Assembly: GCA_029224185.1 (NCBI GenBank)
Contig: CM055206.1
Location: forward strand, 13,378,047 to 13,442,046
Source of the DNA: Karalla daura
Lineage: Eukaryota; Chordata; Actinopteri; Chaetodontiformes; Leiognathidae
Length of the DNA: 64,000 bases
Reading direction: 5' to 3'
The position numbers and the translations under genes were made by a program. Below, in pieces: positions 47,096 through 59,400 of this stretch. Positions within the stretch are counted from its first letter, which is position 1. Every line of letters begins with the position of its first letter. Under the pieces are notes generated by a model. The model saw nothing but the letters and a program-made list of their open reading frames with translations, had not been told where the DNA came from and made no database searches.

Positions 47096-48350
47096 CAACC
47101 TAGCAGTCCAGCCTTGGACATATGTTCTTCATCTCTTCATTTCCGCCCCCCCCTCTGCTTTTTTTTCCTCTTATTTATCTCGCTGCCTCTCTCTCGTTCC
47201 ATCTGCATCTCTCTCTTATTGCCCTCCATTTCTGTGTGCATCATAACAGCGAGCGCGGATCCGAAGCCCATTGAGATCCGCAGCACGTCCAGGAAGTGAG
47301 CGAGCAGGGCCGGCGGGACAGAAACTACAGAAATTAATGAACATGCTTAACGTGCGCTGGCCCAGGGCTTTGTTTTGTGTTTGTCTATCTCTGCTGTCGA
47401 GCCGCTGCTAACGCAACATCTGCAACACCGTGTCCCTTCCCCCTGAAATTAAACTCATTCCTTTTCCAAGTGGCAAGTAAGGACAGTGGTGTGCAGATGA
47501 AAGTTTGCAGGAAATTCATCATTGATTTGTGAGTCATTTTGTTGTCCAGTGCGTATCCGCTTCGGGCACTTATTACATCCAATATATATGTACCCAGTTC
47601 CTGTGTTAGGCCACTCTTTGTTATCCTTTATTTCAAAAGAACATTCACGAGTGTATGAAATGTGATTCAGAAAGCTTGACTTGAGGCTACCCGGGGACAA
47701 AATGAATGTGTTACCGGTCGCTTTGAATAAAACAATCTTTGCAGATTATCTACGATGGGGTTCCCAGAGCCCAGCTAGGCTGGTTATTTTTTCATATAAT
47801 GGAGAGCTGGTATGTGGGAAAAAGGGGAGAGAATGTTAAGGAAACATGGAATGGGAGGCAGAGATGGAGAAAAGGATAAGTGCAATCGGGGAGGGTGAGA
47901 GCCACAGGTTAGCTTGCTCATTTACCAACTGAGAGCTTGACAGCCTCTGGGTTCAGAATGGATGTGCCCTGCACAGGGCTCAGGCTCTCTGCTGGGCAAC
48001 CGAGACAAGAAGAGAGGAAAAAAAAGAGGGCTGGAGCGAGGGAGAAAGGAATAAAACACAGTGCCAATGAAGGATAGATTTGAACAGGACTGTTTTGTCT
48101 AGTGGACCTGGGCCAGCACATTCACAGTTTCATTTGCTTTTGTAGCAGCACAGAATTTTAAGTACTGCGCTATAGATGCAGCAACCGTTAAGTTAAACAG
48201 TTCAAAGGTTTTATTTATATGAATAATGACGAAGCAAAACACAAGAGATGGAACAGATCATTAAACTGCTAACAAGAATTTAATGGTTAATGCCGCCATG
48301 TCATCTTTCATCAACAGAGTTTTCTGGCCAGTCTGATGTGGTTTGCTTAT

Positions 48351-48377
48351 ACACACACACACACACACACACACACA
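48351..48377. repeat. (AC)13 microsatellite
   Basis: Perfect run in intron 2. Confidence 0.95.
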
Positions 48378-48950
48378 GATCAGGGAGGCGCCTCACTCCT
48401 TCATGCCATCCCATGGAGCAGAGTAAGCTCAGTAAGAATCCCAGGACTCTTTGAAGCTTTAGGAGACTTCTGGCTCATCCACAACTTAGAATGCAACAGA
48501 AGCAAAGGATTAGATGGATGAGAAAACTCAGGGTTTCGCGATACGTGATGAAAAGCTCCCAGAGACTGTTGCACAACCAAATGACGCTGCTGCGCTCTCT
48601 TCGCTCAAGAGTTTTCGAGGGCCTACTGACTTTGTGTCAGAGGATTGTGGTCACAGATGTGCTCCCTTTAATGACTAACAGAGCTAATACCTTCATGGAA
48701 CAAAACACACGACAGCCACGCAGGTGCCGTGCCCAGCCCCTGAGAGCGGTCCTCCAGCAACACTCAGCTGCCAGGGAACATGCACACGCCGAAATGGTGC
48801 GTGGAGAGCCATGCTTGAACTTGTATGAGAGTCACATCCACTCTACAGCTCCCCTCCTGGGCTCCTATAGAGTGACTGGAACATCCACACAGTCGCAAGC
48901 CTCCTCACATGAAGTGGCCGACTAAAGAGAGTTTGCGGGAGTAAGAGACA

Positions 48951-48979
48951 GAGAGAGAGAGAGAGGGAGAGAGAGAGAG
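48951..48979. repeat. (GA)n microsatellite
   Basis: GA run interrupted by a single gg. Confidence 0.9.
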
Positions 48980-49155
48980 GCCTGAACTCAGACAACAGGA
49001 GGCATCTGTTGTGTGGGAGGAAGGTGACTTTCTGGACCCCTTACACACACATCGCTGCACATATACATGAATCCACCCATCCATTCATAATCAAACCCGC
49101 TTTATACCTTAATGTGGTCATATGGGTCTGCTGGTGCATCTCCAATGCACAGGGG

Positions 49156-49643
49156 GCCTCTTTTCCACCAACGCAGTTCCGGCGCTGGTGAGGAGCTAGT
49201 GCTTAGTTTGGAAATATTTTGATTCCTTAGACAAAGAACTGGCTCTGGGCCTGAAGAAATGGTTCCATAATAGCACCACTTCTTTGCCTGTCCAGGAGAA
49301 AGAACCAGCTACATCAGAGGCAGAGGCCAGGGTTACTGAGGCCAACAAAATTAACTAGTTTGACTTCTTTTTTTTGTTTGTTTCAAGGGAGAGACCAAGG
49401 ACAAAGTGAAGTGAATGCTAAATAAGCTTAAGAAGGAATATAGCAACCAAAAAAGTAAAGCTGTCAAAACCATTATGAATGTCCTAGACTCAGTGCTCAG
49501 GGCCAGACCAACTGCAGCGTAATTAACATATGCAGTGATGCAATAATATGGCTCTAGATAGGTGGATAAGCAACTGGATCTTAACTGGTTTGTAAGTCGA
49601 ACCAGCTCGGAACCAGCATTGGAACCATTCTGATGAAAAAGGG
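49156..49643. mobile_element. Non-autonomous DNA transposon with imperfect TIRs
   Basis: The left end cctcttttccaccaacgcag followed by ttccggcgctgg pairs with the right end, whose complement reads ccctttttcatcagaatgg then ttccaatgctggttcc. Both carry the ttcc-n-gctggt core. Interior repeats of gaaccagct/agctagtgc type occur. At about 490 bp it has no coding capacity. The superfamily is uncertain; no clean target duplication was found. A second fragment with the same end lies at 61081. Confidence 0.6.
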
Positions 49644-51670
49644 TTAACAGGGAGTACATTCTGTACAGGTCAGTCCATCATAGGGAACCACATTATGTTT
49701 AAAAATATTTTAAAACATAATACGGTTACCAAGGATTAAATGTTTCATTGGGCAGTATTAAAGCTGAGAGGGACAGCTGTAGAGGGAGGGAATGAATTAT
49801 GGCATGCGACAAAGTCCATGAGCCAAATTGGAGAATATGGCACTGCCGCGGGGTTGCCCAAGGGCCTATTTAAAGTGAGAGCCTAATTCACTCTGTTTTT
49901 CATCCATCCTGATCAGTGTCTCCAATCCTCCTGCCTCTTTCTCTTTCTCTTCCTCTGCGGCAGCAACAAACCCAAATAAATCTGTCCAACAAATCAATGC
50001 TCAGTTATGAGCAGCAGATGTAGGACAACAAGCTTTTTCTTTACAATTTGAGCGAAATGAACTGGAAGAGCACTCATCCCGCCACAGCTGTGTATCTTTC
50101 CCCAAACTCATCAGCCACTGGCTGCACAACAGTAAACCACAGGTCTGCAAAATGGATTCCAAAAAGCTCAAGTGGTGCCTTCAAGTATAATTCCTAAATT
50201 GAATTTCTATGCGGAGCTGAAGGGATGTGCTCCGAGCATTTGGTTACTATCTCTAATCTCTTCTGCAGCAAAATCTGGCTTTTAAAAAAGGCTGCAGTCC
50301 TCTATCTTGACAAGCAGAATAATATTGTGGACAAACTCGACAGGTAATACGAAGGTCTCCACAGTGAAGCTGAGTACACTCACAAACTCTGCAGAATTTA
50401 TCTGCCCTCAATTTTACTGTGACATTTTGAAGACACAAGTGCAGTTGGAGTGGTGGAGAAAAAACATTAAAGTTTAAAGTATGAAATTATTTTGAGTTGA
50501 TGCAAAATAAATAGATTTTGGTCATCAATCATCCTTTGTGGTTCATCATTTGCTTACACAGTCCATGAAATATCAAAAACAAAACTTTGAAAGTTTTGAA
50601 AAAATAACAGATTTCAAGAGTCTGAGACGGGACGTTCAACACACTTCCAAAATATAAACATGCTGAAAAAAATCCTCAGATTGTAATGCTTTTTTTTCCT
50701 CTGCTGTCCAGTTGAGTGACCAATCATCTCGGCTCCACCTGTCATGCTACATGCCTTTATAATGAGTCACTTCTTCAACAACCATTGTAGTTTATTTCCA
50801 TGTAAAAACTCTAGAATTCCTTGTGCTTTTGCTTTTTTGACCTTTTAAAGGAAAATGTTGGCACAAACCATAATTGGACACACAGAGTGATTCTTCTGTT
50901 TGTCTTTTTGTCTTCTCGTGTTTTGCAATACTATTAAGCTAAAAGCTGTCCTGTTTGCGCCTATGTTCACTGTCTGGTAAATATTGCAAATACCACCGCA
51001 CGGATCCCTTAATCACTTGTTCACTGACACTCAATATCAATAGATATGTCATCCCTTAAATATGCGCTGCTTGTTGCTCTCCATGCTTATCTTCTTGAAA
51101 GGTAATCACAACATGTGCTGCTGAGGCAGGTTTCCACAGACTTAATGCAGGTTTAAGGCACAGGCTTTCAACAAGCTATAGCAGCTAATGTAGAGAGGAT
51201 GACAAGCTGGACGGATTGTGGACAGATCCTCTTTCAGGATGTAGGATTTACTCGGTCAGCGAGGGGGATCTTTCATTTATCTGTCATGTCATGATTGGGA
51301 TAACTCTCTGCACACGAGTTTATTTACCCGACAGGTTTGGTTGCACAATGGCGTTTGTTAAGTAAGTGTTAAGTAACATGCACAGAAAATATATTGAAAT
51401 CCTTTTTTTTTTTTAATCGATGCGTTGAATAATAGAGAGCGTACAAATAAAGAGTAGGTAGGGAGAGAATACGGGCAGTAGAGGTCACAGGGAATGAGGG
51501 AATAAGGGAGGAAAAGCAGCGAGGAAGGAGTAAGGGAGGAATGGCTATGTGGGAAAAAAAACAGTGAGGCGGAGCATGGCTGTGGCTGATAGTGGATATC
51601 AGCAGCCGACACGCTCGGCAAAACAGCCAATGCTGAGATAAAGGCCCAAGGAAGCTTTGTTCTATACATC

Positions 51671-51690
51671 AACACACACACACACACACA
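51671..51690. repeat. (AC)n microsatellite
   Basis: Short CA run in intron 2. Confidence 0.85.
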
Positions 51691-52184
51691 TGGACACATA
51701 TCGGGTGATACACGCACACACAGAACACTATAGGTACATGTTTGTGCATAAACTCAAGCTCCTCTCCAGCATCAATCCAGTTATCACAGAGGCCCCAGGA
51801 CAGAGGGCCTCAGACTCAGATCACGCCGGCCTCCGTATTCCTCGGGGCGCACCGCACCAATCAAAGCTTGGACGGCGCTCGTGTGCAGACACACTCGGCC
51901 GGGCGGTGACGGATGGAGTGTGGGGATACTGGAGGGAGTGCGCTCCTCTCTGATAGATAGCAGATCTGAGTGGGATGACAGACAAAGCAGCGCTGCTTCC
52001 CTCATCTGTCCATCATACTGTGTTGTTCTCTCTCTCTCTCTGTTTTGCTTCTACACTGGCTTTGCCCCCACACCCTCCTCCTCCTCTCCACTTGCTCTGT
52101 CCTCTCTTGTCCGTCTGTGCCTCGGCTGCCTTGGACATGTGCCTCTCTGTCTCGCTTATCTCACCTATCCTCTCCCTGGATATG

Positions 52185-52214
52185 TGCTCCTCCTCCTCCT
52201 CCTCCTCCTCCTCC
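52185..52214. repeat. (CTC)n trinucleotide repeat
   Basis: About nine units within a long pyrimidine-rich stretch (52030-52260). Confidence 0.95.
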
Positions 52215-52500
52215 CCCACTCCCTCTGTGTTTTGCTCCTGTCTTCTCATGCCTTGACAGCAGCACTCGTGTCGATGGATGACGGCTCGCGTTTCGTCTCC
52301 ACCGGTTGGCACGTGCACGCAGGACGCATACGTTAAAACGCCACCGCCCCATCCCCTTCCTGCACCGTCTTCCTCCCTCCTCACTCCCACACTCCCTCCT
52401 GCTCATCTATCTGTGTGGGTCCCTTCGGGCACAATGTGATGGCTCTGATCTCCTGCACTGGAACATGAGATCCCTCCTTCATGGGCCTGTTGCAAAGGAT

Positions 52501-52520
52501 ACACACACACACACACACTT
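52501..52520. repeat. (AC)10 microsatellite
   Basis: Perfect short run. Confidence 0.9.
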
Positions 52521-53309
52521 GGAAGCAGTATGCGTAAAATCCCAAGGAAGGATAAATGAAAGTAATTAAAAGCAACACAAGGCACAAAAACAGACACTAA
52601 CACACATACTGTGACACACGTAACTTTTCACTGTCACATATCTTTTGTTTTTTTTTTTCAATTATAAAAATACTCCTCCCTCTCGGTATCGGTGCAAGAC
52701 GTTTCCACATTCTCCTCTCTGAATATTAAACTCACCATGCCTTTTGAAGGTTGTAATACAAATTAAATTCTTGGCGTTTCAGCAACAGCCACAAGGTACA
52801 TCCAACTACAGCACTTCCCTTTTTATTCAAATCTATGCGTTAAAAGTGATCAGCGTCCCCGGTGTACTCGCACTGGGGGCTCTCCACTGACATCCTTTGA
52901 GAAACACTGCCAGTGGCAGATACAGTGCAGCTCTGGCTCTCATCTTTCACATCACCTCATTTAGACACCTCCTAAGTGCAATCCACGGGTGCTTTGAAGT
53001 CAGGACAAAGCAGACGGCGGAGAGAAATACATTTTTCACTTTCTTTCTGCAGGCAAAGCTCCCTGTCTCTCGGCTTCTGTGTCTGCATCTCCTCTTTCCC
53101 CGAGATCCTTCTTTAAACACTCTCTGGCGACGCTTCCTCATCCACCCCACATTTCTCTTCTAACTCCAACTGGAGCAGTTTGATCAGCGCAAGTAAACAA
53201 TGACTGCAGTGGGAGTGGATGAGGGAGTGCAGAGGACGGGACACTGGCACAAGAAAATGGCAACAGTGTTGCAGAACGACCTTGAACTATAAACATTTCT
53301 GGCGACTAG

Positions 53310-53440
53310 CTGGGTAGCACTGACGCCTCATAGCGAGCAAGGCCTCAGGTTCAAGCCGTGAGCTGCATGTGGTCCTTTCTAAGCAGAGTCTGCATGTTCT
53401 GCCAGCGTCTAAATGGGTTTTCACTGGGTTCCATTTCTAC
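53310..53440 (+). repeat. SINE-like teleost repeat, copy F (5' part)
   Basis: The tRNA-like head is clear: gggtagcactgacgcctcat, agcgagcaaggcctcaggtt then caagcc (box-B-like). It is followed by the family body: cctttctaagcagagtctgc, atgttctgcc and ttttcactgggttcc. Truncated at the 3' end. Confidence 0.65.
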
Positions 53441-56400
53441 TTGTGGGTGTTGCTGTTTGACAGTATTTTGCATATGAGGCATAATTCACATGCTGTCTAG
53501 TCTCCTGTTCTCCCATCATTTTCATAGAATCTTGTGACGCAACCATTCACTGTGAGGAAGATGATCATTCAAAGCTATTTGTGTTTCTGTGGTTTCATTG
53601 GATTTTTTTTTTTATGAGATAAAAAGCTCCTCTGTCCACACATTCAAATTTTATTTGAAGCAAAGTGGTCATACAGTATAAACATGTTGTGTTTCCATAG
53701 CACTTCTGTGAGACACTAGAGTAAAACCACCTAACGAACCTATACAAATGTTTTCGGGAAATTTGAAGGCTTTCAATTACTACTTTTTTGTTTCGGTTTT
53801 GCACATATCTAGGGGTGATAGAAATGCATCTAAAGACAGCTGACAAAGTCGGGAGCAGCTTTTTGTTGACTGCGACAAGCACCCTCATCTCCAGACGAGA
53901 GCAGAGGCGAGTGGTTGGGCAGACTCCAACGCAAGGGCAGGGAGTTTATTAGAGTTCAGGTAAGGTCTCCATTCATTCTTTTGTTGGCAACTAAAGACAC
54001 TCAGAGTATAATAACGAGGTGGTAATTAAATCCCCCGGATGGAAGAACAAAACATTTAACAAGGGGTACCTGTGCTGCGACACACATTTGTTCACACTAG
54101 CATCTTTCAATTAATGTGAGAACTTCCACACTGGTGCTGGGCCTTCTTCTGCCAACTGAAGGACCCAAACATCCCTGCTGTCAGTCAAACCACTCTCACT
54201 TTATGCAGCATCGCATCCAGAACAAAATACACAAGTCAGCCAGAGGATAAGTCTCAGTCAGTTGCACAATCTACAAAGACACTTCTTATCCTCGTTTTTT
54301 TTTTCATTTTACAATCCCCAGGGAATTATATATGGGAATTATATTGTCAACAGGTCCTAACAGAATTCAGGAGAGAGACAAAGACGATATGATTATCAGC
54401 AGAGCACAAAGAGACTGGAGAATACCAGCTCAAAACATTCCACTGCTACCCAGTTGATTTCAGTTTTGCCTGCCCATAATCCACGGATGTAATCTGAGCC
54501 TCCATGTCCCCCTCTTCCTCTCCTCTAATGGGCAGTGGTGTCCGCCTCCCTGTCATGTAACTCTCTCGAGGAAGGCTTTCGGGGAGGAGGAGGTATTTTA
54601 AGTATGGCGAGACGGCCACGCTCCTTGTCTTGCCCCCACAGCACCTGCAAGCAGTTTAAATTTGATATCTTCTTATCGTTCCACCAAATTGAATTGACTT
54701 TAGTTGGGGAAAGAAAAGGCAACTGACCCACATTTGTGACACACTTAGTTGTCGGAGCGGAAATGGAACAGCAAGCGGTAAAGAGGGAGTGTGAGGGAAA
54801 TTTCTGGGGATGGACAACAGAGTGAATGTATCCCTCAAATGAACTCCTTACCTGACAGAAACCACTGAGGTGACAGATCATGTTTATGGTGTAAAGTGCC
54901 TCACATTTGCCCTATGTGCCATACAGTAAGACTGAGTAGTAAGCAGGTAAGATAATGGATGAATGGATTGATGGCCGGGTGGAAAAAGAGCCCCATCAAA
55001 GCATTTTCAAAGTCACAAAGGGTGGAGGTTTAAAATACAAGTACAGTTCTGTTTTAAACCATATTTGACTTGTGCCTGAGATGATTTCTAAGACTTTTTA
55101 TAAAGTCTATCTTTGGTTTGTGTGCGTCTTGATGCAGAGATGTTAATAATCAGCAAGAAAAGCCAAAATTAGTCCCTCAGAGTTTTGTTAATAAGCTTTC
55201 TTGCAAGAGCATTTGTAAGCGGAGAGACAGCAGCGAGATAATAGCAACAAGTACAAAGGGATTCATCTTGAAATAAAAGGCCGGCATGAAAACCCAGAAA
55301 CCCAGAGCTGGGGGAATTCCGGCTGAAAGGAGCACCACATCAAATGTAATTATTACGATTAGTATGTATCAAAGCAATAACACAAAGTAGATCCGTTCAA
55401 GAGAGCTGTCTAAATACAAGACAAGCCTAATGCTTCTGAGAACAAAAACAAGATGTTTCTCCTTCCTAGCATTCTTGTAAATGATTAACAAGAGCAGTTG
55501 ATGGAAAAAGGAAAAAAAGCTCACTTTGCCCTCTGGGAGTATCCACACTTACTACTACGCTGACCGCCCTACATTTGTCTCTTTGAAATGGACTTTTAAA
55601 AACATGCTCTTACCAGTCGCCCACTTGAGCAATTGGTCATTCGTTTATCTGCAGGAAGGACTGGGATTGTTCGAAAGCTAAAATGCCTGTAATTGCCTTA
55701 TTAGCAAATGGGAGTGAAGCCATCCACTGCCCTGATTCCTCCAGAAAAATGAATAAAATAAAATTCACTGAGACCTTTCAGTGAGCATGGGGGAAAAAGG
55801 TCTGAAATGTTAAGAGTGACTAGAGAAGAAAGACAGAACAAAGAGGGTGAATAAAGACAGATGACAGCTCTTTACATATTAATAGGGTTAATACATTAAT
55901 GCAGAGTTCTTATGTGCATTGAGAATAAAAACCCATGATGTGAAACTCAGGACTCAAAAAGTGAGAAGGGGGCTGTATATTTCACTATGTGCCATGTGAT
56001 TTTTTTTTTCTTTTTTCTTTTTTTGTGAAGTCCCTTTCAGCATTCCAGGACAGGAAACTGATAATCTTGTTTACAACTCAACAATCTACACAGTGATAAA
56101 ATGAACTGTGGGCCCGCTACGTACGCACTCTGTGTTTGGCAAGAAAGTAGTGAGGAAAGCAAAGCTTCTTGATAACACTGATTGCCTGCAGCTCTGTTTA
56201 ACAGTGCATATGTGTGCTTTTACTTTGAGAGAAAAAAGTTTTTGATAAAAATCTAACATCAAACCTCCCTCTACTGGCAGATAAAATGTCACCAATCTGT
56301 TAAAGCTGGCACACAAGTGGAGGGACTTTGTATTCTCTCTATAAAAACACAATGATTAGGCGCCTGCCATCAAAGCTAGCTTCGCCTTTTCCAGCTTTTG

Positions 56401-56636
56401 CAACAGTCCTCACAGGCGGAAGTAATAATTGAAGATGTGTCATCCTGACATGGATGTTCTACTCATTTCAGCTTCAATTCCATCATCACGTCCTCTGTGA
56501 CAGAGTGGATCAAAGAGAAGGGAACTAGAAGGGGAGAAGCTCATTACTGGGTGAACTTTTGACTTACAATGCACAGTCAAAGACCAAAAATTAAAGAGAA
56601 ACTAAACTGCCTGACAAAAGAGAGGTGGGCTGGTTT

Positions 56637-56697
56637 CTCTCTCTCTCTCTCTCTCTGTCTGTCTGTCTGTCTCTCTCTCTGTCTGTCTCTCTCTCAG
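56637..56697. repeat. Compound (CT)n/(CTGT)n microsatellite
   Basis: CT runs alternate with ctgtctgt units. Confidence 0.9.
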
Positions 56698-56980
56698 GTC
56701 TTTGATGCAAAGCTCTGTACGAGCCTATCAGATCTGCGTTAGTCTGCCTGAATAAATACTGCGAGGATAAAAGTCACAGTGCAGAGAGTGTTGCGAAACG
56801 CTGCATATTGTATGTGCATAACACAAAACAGTCAACTGAATCCAGGCCAGCAGGGTACACTGAGTTCCATCCATTGATGGTGCCCAGTGGTGTTATGGGG
56901 GTCTGCCGGTGTCTCTCTCCAGAGGACATAGGACGAAGGCAGGGAATACACTACAGGACACATAAACCATTCACTTTCAG

Positions 56981-57584
56981 GGGCCTTTCACACCAGAGCA
57001 GCTAAATGGACTAGATCTTGGTTTCCCAGGCTGTCTGCTTCATTTGGGCAGGTGTACAAATTCTCCCGATCTCCAGTGCGGACCAAACAAGCAAACTCTG
57101 GTCTGCCTGAAAACGTGGGACTCAGTTCACATCCAAGTGAACCCTGGTGCAGTTCCCTGACAGTGGACCTAACCCTAACCCTGACAAAGAACCAAAGAGA
57201 GAAGAGGCACTTTGACATAGAGTGCAGTGTGTTACGAGGAGAACAAAAAGCTAAGCAAACAGATGCACTGCAAGGAAGCAGAGTTAAACAAAGAAAAATT
57301 TCTGTTGCTCAAGACAGCAAAAAACTTTGGCGTTGCTCCATTGTTCAGCCGGCTGAAAGGCATGGATTTCCATTTTTGGTCTTGGTCAATCAATGAGCTG
57401 GCTTTTCTTCCTCCTCAAGCTTTTTTTTTCTTCTTTATCATCTATTGAAACTGTATGATGCTGTCCAGGCAGTTTGGAGAGAGCAGTGTAAAGAGGAACC
57501 AAACAAAATAAAGGTTTGGATCTTTTTTCTGTTCCTTGTCCAAATGGAGCAAGTTCCCCCAGACTATCCTGGTGTGAAAGCACC
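56981..57584. mobile_element. Non-autonomous DNA transposon with CTTTCACACCAG termini
   Basis: The left end gggcctttcacaccagagca and the right end whose complement is gggtgctttcacaccagga share 12 identical central bases. The interior (about 600 bp) has no coding capacity but includes the word gttcacatccaagtgaaccc, an internal near-palindrome. TTCAGG before and CTCAGG after the element may be a decayed target duplication. This end type is common in fish DNA transposons; I do not assign the superfamily. Confidence 0.65.
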
Positions 57585-58534
57585 CTCAGGCTCACATCTG
57601 GGGGAAATTTTCAATCAAGACTCCAATCAACCTAGACGTGGAGGAAGCATATGCAGAAATCCTTCTCAGTGTGAGGCAATAGTGCTTTTCACTTGAAGCA
57701 AGGAGCGATTGGGTTTAAATCAAAGCCTTTTTATGTGGAGTTTGGCTTATTCCCTCTTGTTTGCCTTGTGTCCCACAAGTAAGAAGGCGACTGTGATAGG
57801 AGCTAGAAATGCTAAATGAGTAGTAGGTGTGATTGTGAGTGTGAACATGCTTAACGGTTTAAATCAGTAGTTCTCTCTCTTTCTGCCAAACTGCAACTTA
57901 GTATGCTACATCCATCGTGTTTTTCTCTCCATCGGCTCACAGGCGTCATGCCATGCCATTTGGTCACACAACTTGAAAATTTCATTCCAGTCACTCCAAT
58001 CTGCAAGGCTAAAACACTGTGGAATTTTATGCCTTAATTTGTTGAGGAAAAGCTAGACTGAAGGTGAAGAAGTTGCACGTGCCCCTCCATTTTTGCAGCT
58101 TTAACACTGCAAGGAGCTGATGAGCAACACAAGGTTGCGGTGGCTCTAAGCCCTCCTGTCCCCCCCCAAAGCCCAGGATGAAACAGGAAGGAAATGTGTT
58201 CTCTTATTGAGAGCTTGTCTACACTGGGACTTCAAAGTCTTTTGGCTGAATGCCTTTATTTGAAAGGGTTCCCTGAGGAAAGCAGCCACCTGGCTTGGTA
58301 CAGCGATGGCAGTCAAATCACAGCAGCAGGGGGGTTTTTGAGTACTTTGCAGCATCAGAAAACAAGCTGCATGGATTGGATTGTCATGGCAACTGGGCTG
58401 GGTTTGAAGCGTTTGAAGTGGAAGGAAGAAGGAAACAGAAAAAGAGGGAGCGAGGGAGCCGGACGGCCTCTCTGTTGACTCAGTCTTTAGAAAATTCAAA
58501 TGCCAAGTTTACTGGAAGCATGCATGTTCGAATG

Positions 58535-58645
58535 CCTACAGTAAGCTATAAATTCTCGACTGCAATCGACAAAGCATAATTAATACTAATTGAGTGAATC
58601 TATAACTAAAAGGTTTAATTAGTCCCTCCTGCCCTGTGACAACAG
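58535..58645. promoter_or_regulatory. Candidate conserved noncoding element in intron 2
   Basis: Unique sequence with cataattaatactaattgag and ggtttaattagtccc, a dense group of homeodomain-type sites. Regulatory role is inference. Confidence 0.3.
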
Positions 58646-59194
58646 CACTCTGTCTTGTTCTGAGGGACTGTTATCAGAGATCCATAAACTACTGTGACGG
58701 GCTGCAACCTCTGATGTCTGACCCCCACAATCAAAATGTCGGGTCAACGTGTTGCGACACACAATCCACAGCTCAACACTGATCCACACATTTTATTGAC
58801 AGCCACCGGAGCGATCGATACTCAGCCATCATCTCATTAAGAAACACCGTGTCGACCTGCAATTGCACACTGCAATTTTAATGTTAGGTTTTCAACCCAA
58901 TGACACTGTTGTACTGTGTATATCAATTACGTGATGGTCTTGTCTTGATATTTGACAAGAAGGATTATATGTTGAAGTAATAAAATCTGGTCAAAGATCA
59001 AGGTCAAAGTTAAATATTGCCCTACTTGAGACTCGTCTGTGCGTGTGCATTCTGATTTAAAGCAGCATCCATATTCAAAGCACTGTGGTCTAGCACAGTC
59101 TCAATGATATTTCCATTAATGGGCTTTCAGTGCCTGTGGTCGCACCAAATGAAGAAGCTCTCTGTCAGCACTCCATACTTTGGACTATTCATGG

Positions 59195-59400
59195 GGTAGG
59201 TGTGGTGTCCACAGATCAGAAGGTCAGTGGGTCGAGACGAGACACTGAACCCCAAATTGGTTCAACTCAGACCTCAAAATGATTAAAAATCCTGGTTGAG
59301 CTGATGGAGTATGAATGGGTGTGAAAGTGTGAATGTGACCACAGTAAGTGGTCACAAGGACTATAAAAGTGCAGTATAACAATAAAATAATAAGAACAAG
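59195..59400 (+). repeat. Teleost SINE/MITE-like repeat, copy 1
   Basis: Blocks ggtcagtgggtcgagacgag, acactgaaccccaaattggt, gtatgaatgggtgtgaaagt then gtgaatgtgacc, and ggtcacaaggactataaaag followed by tgcagtataa match, in order, a very common fish repeat that ends in an AGTGGTCAnnAGACTAnAAAAGnGC string. A related copy lies at 60890. Confidence 0.7.

Noticed and set aside
48491..48925. 144-codon plus-strand frame rich in Arg and Leu
   Set aside because: No recognisable motif and no promoter or splice context; treated as chance.
57167..57182. Telomere-like cctaaccctaaccc
   Set aside because: Only two units, inside a transposon copy; not an interstitial telomere array.
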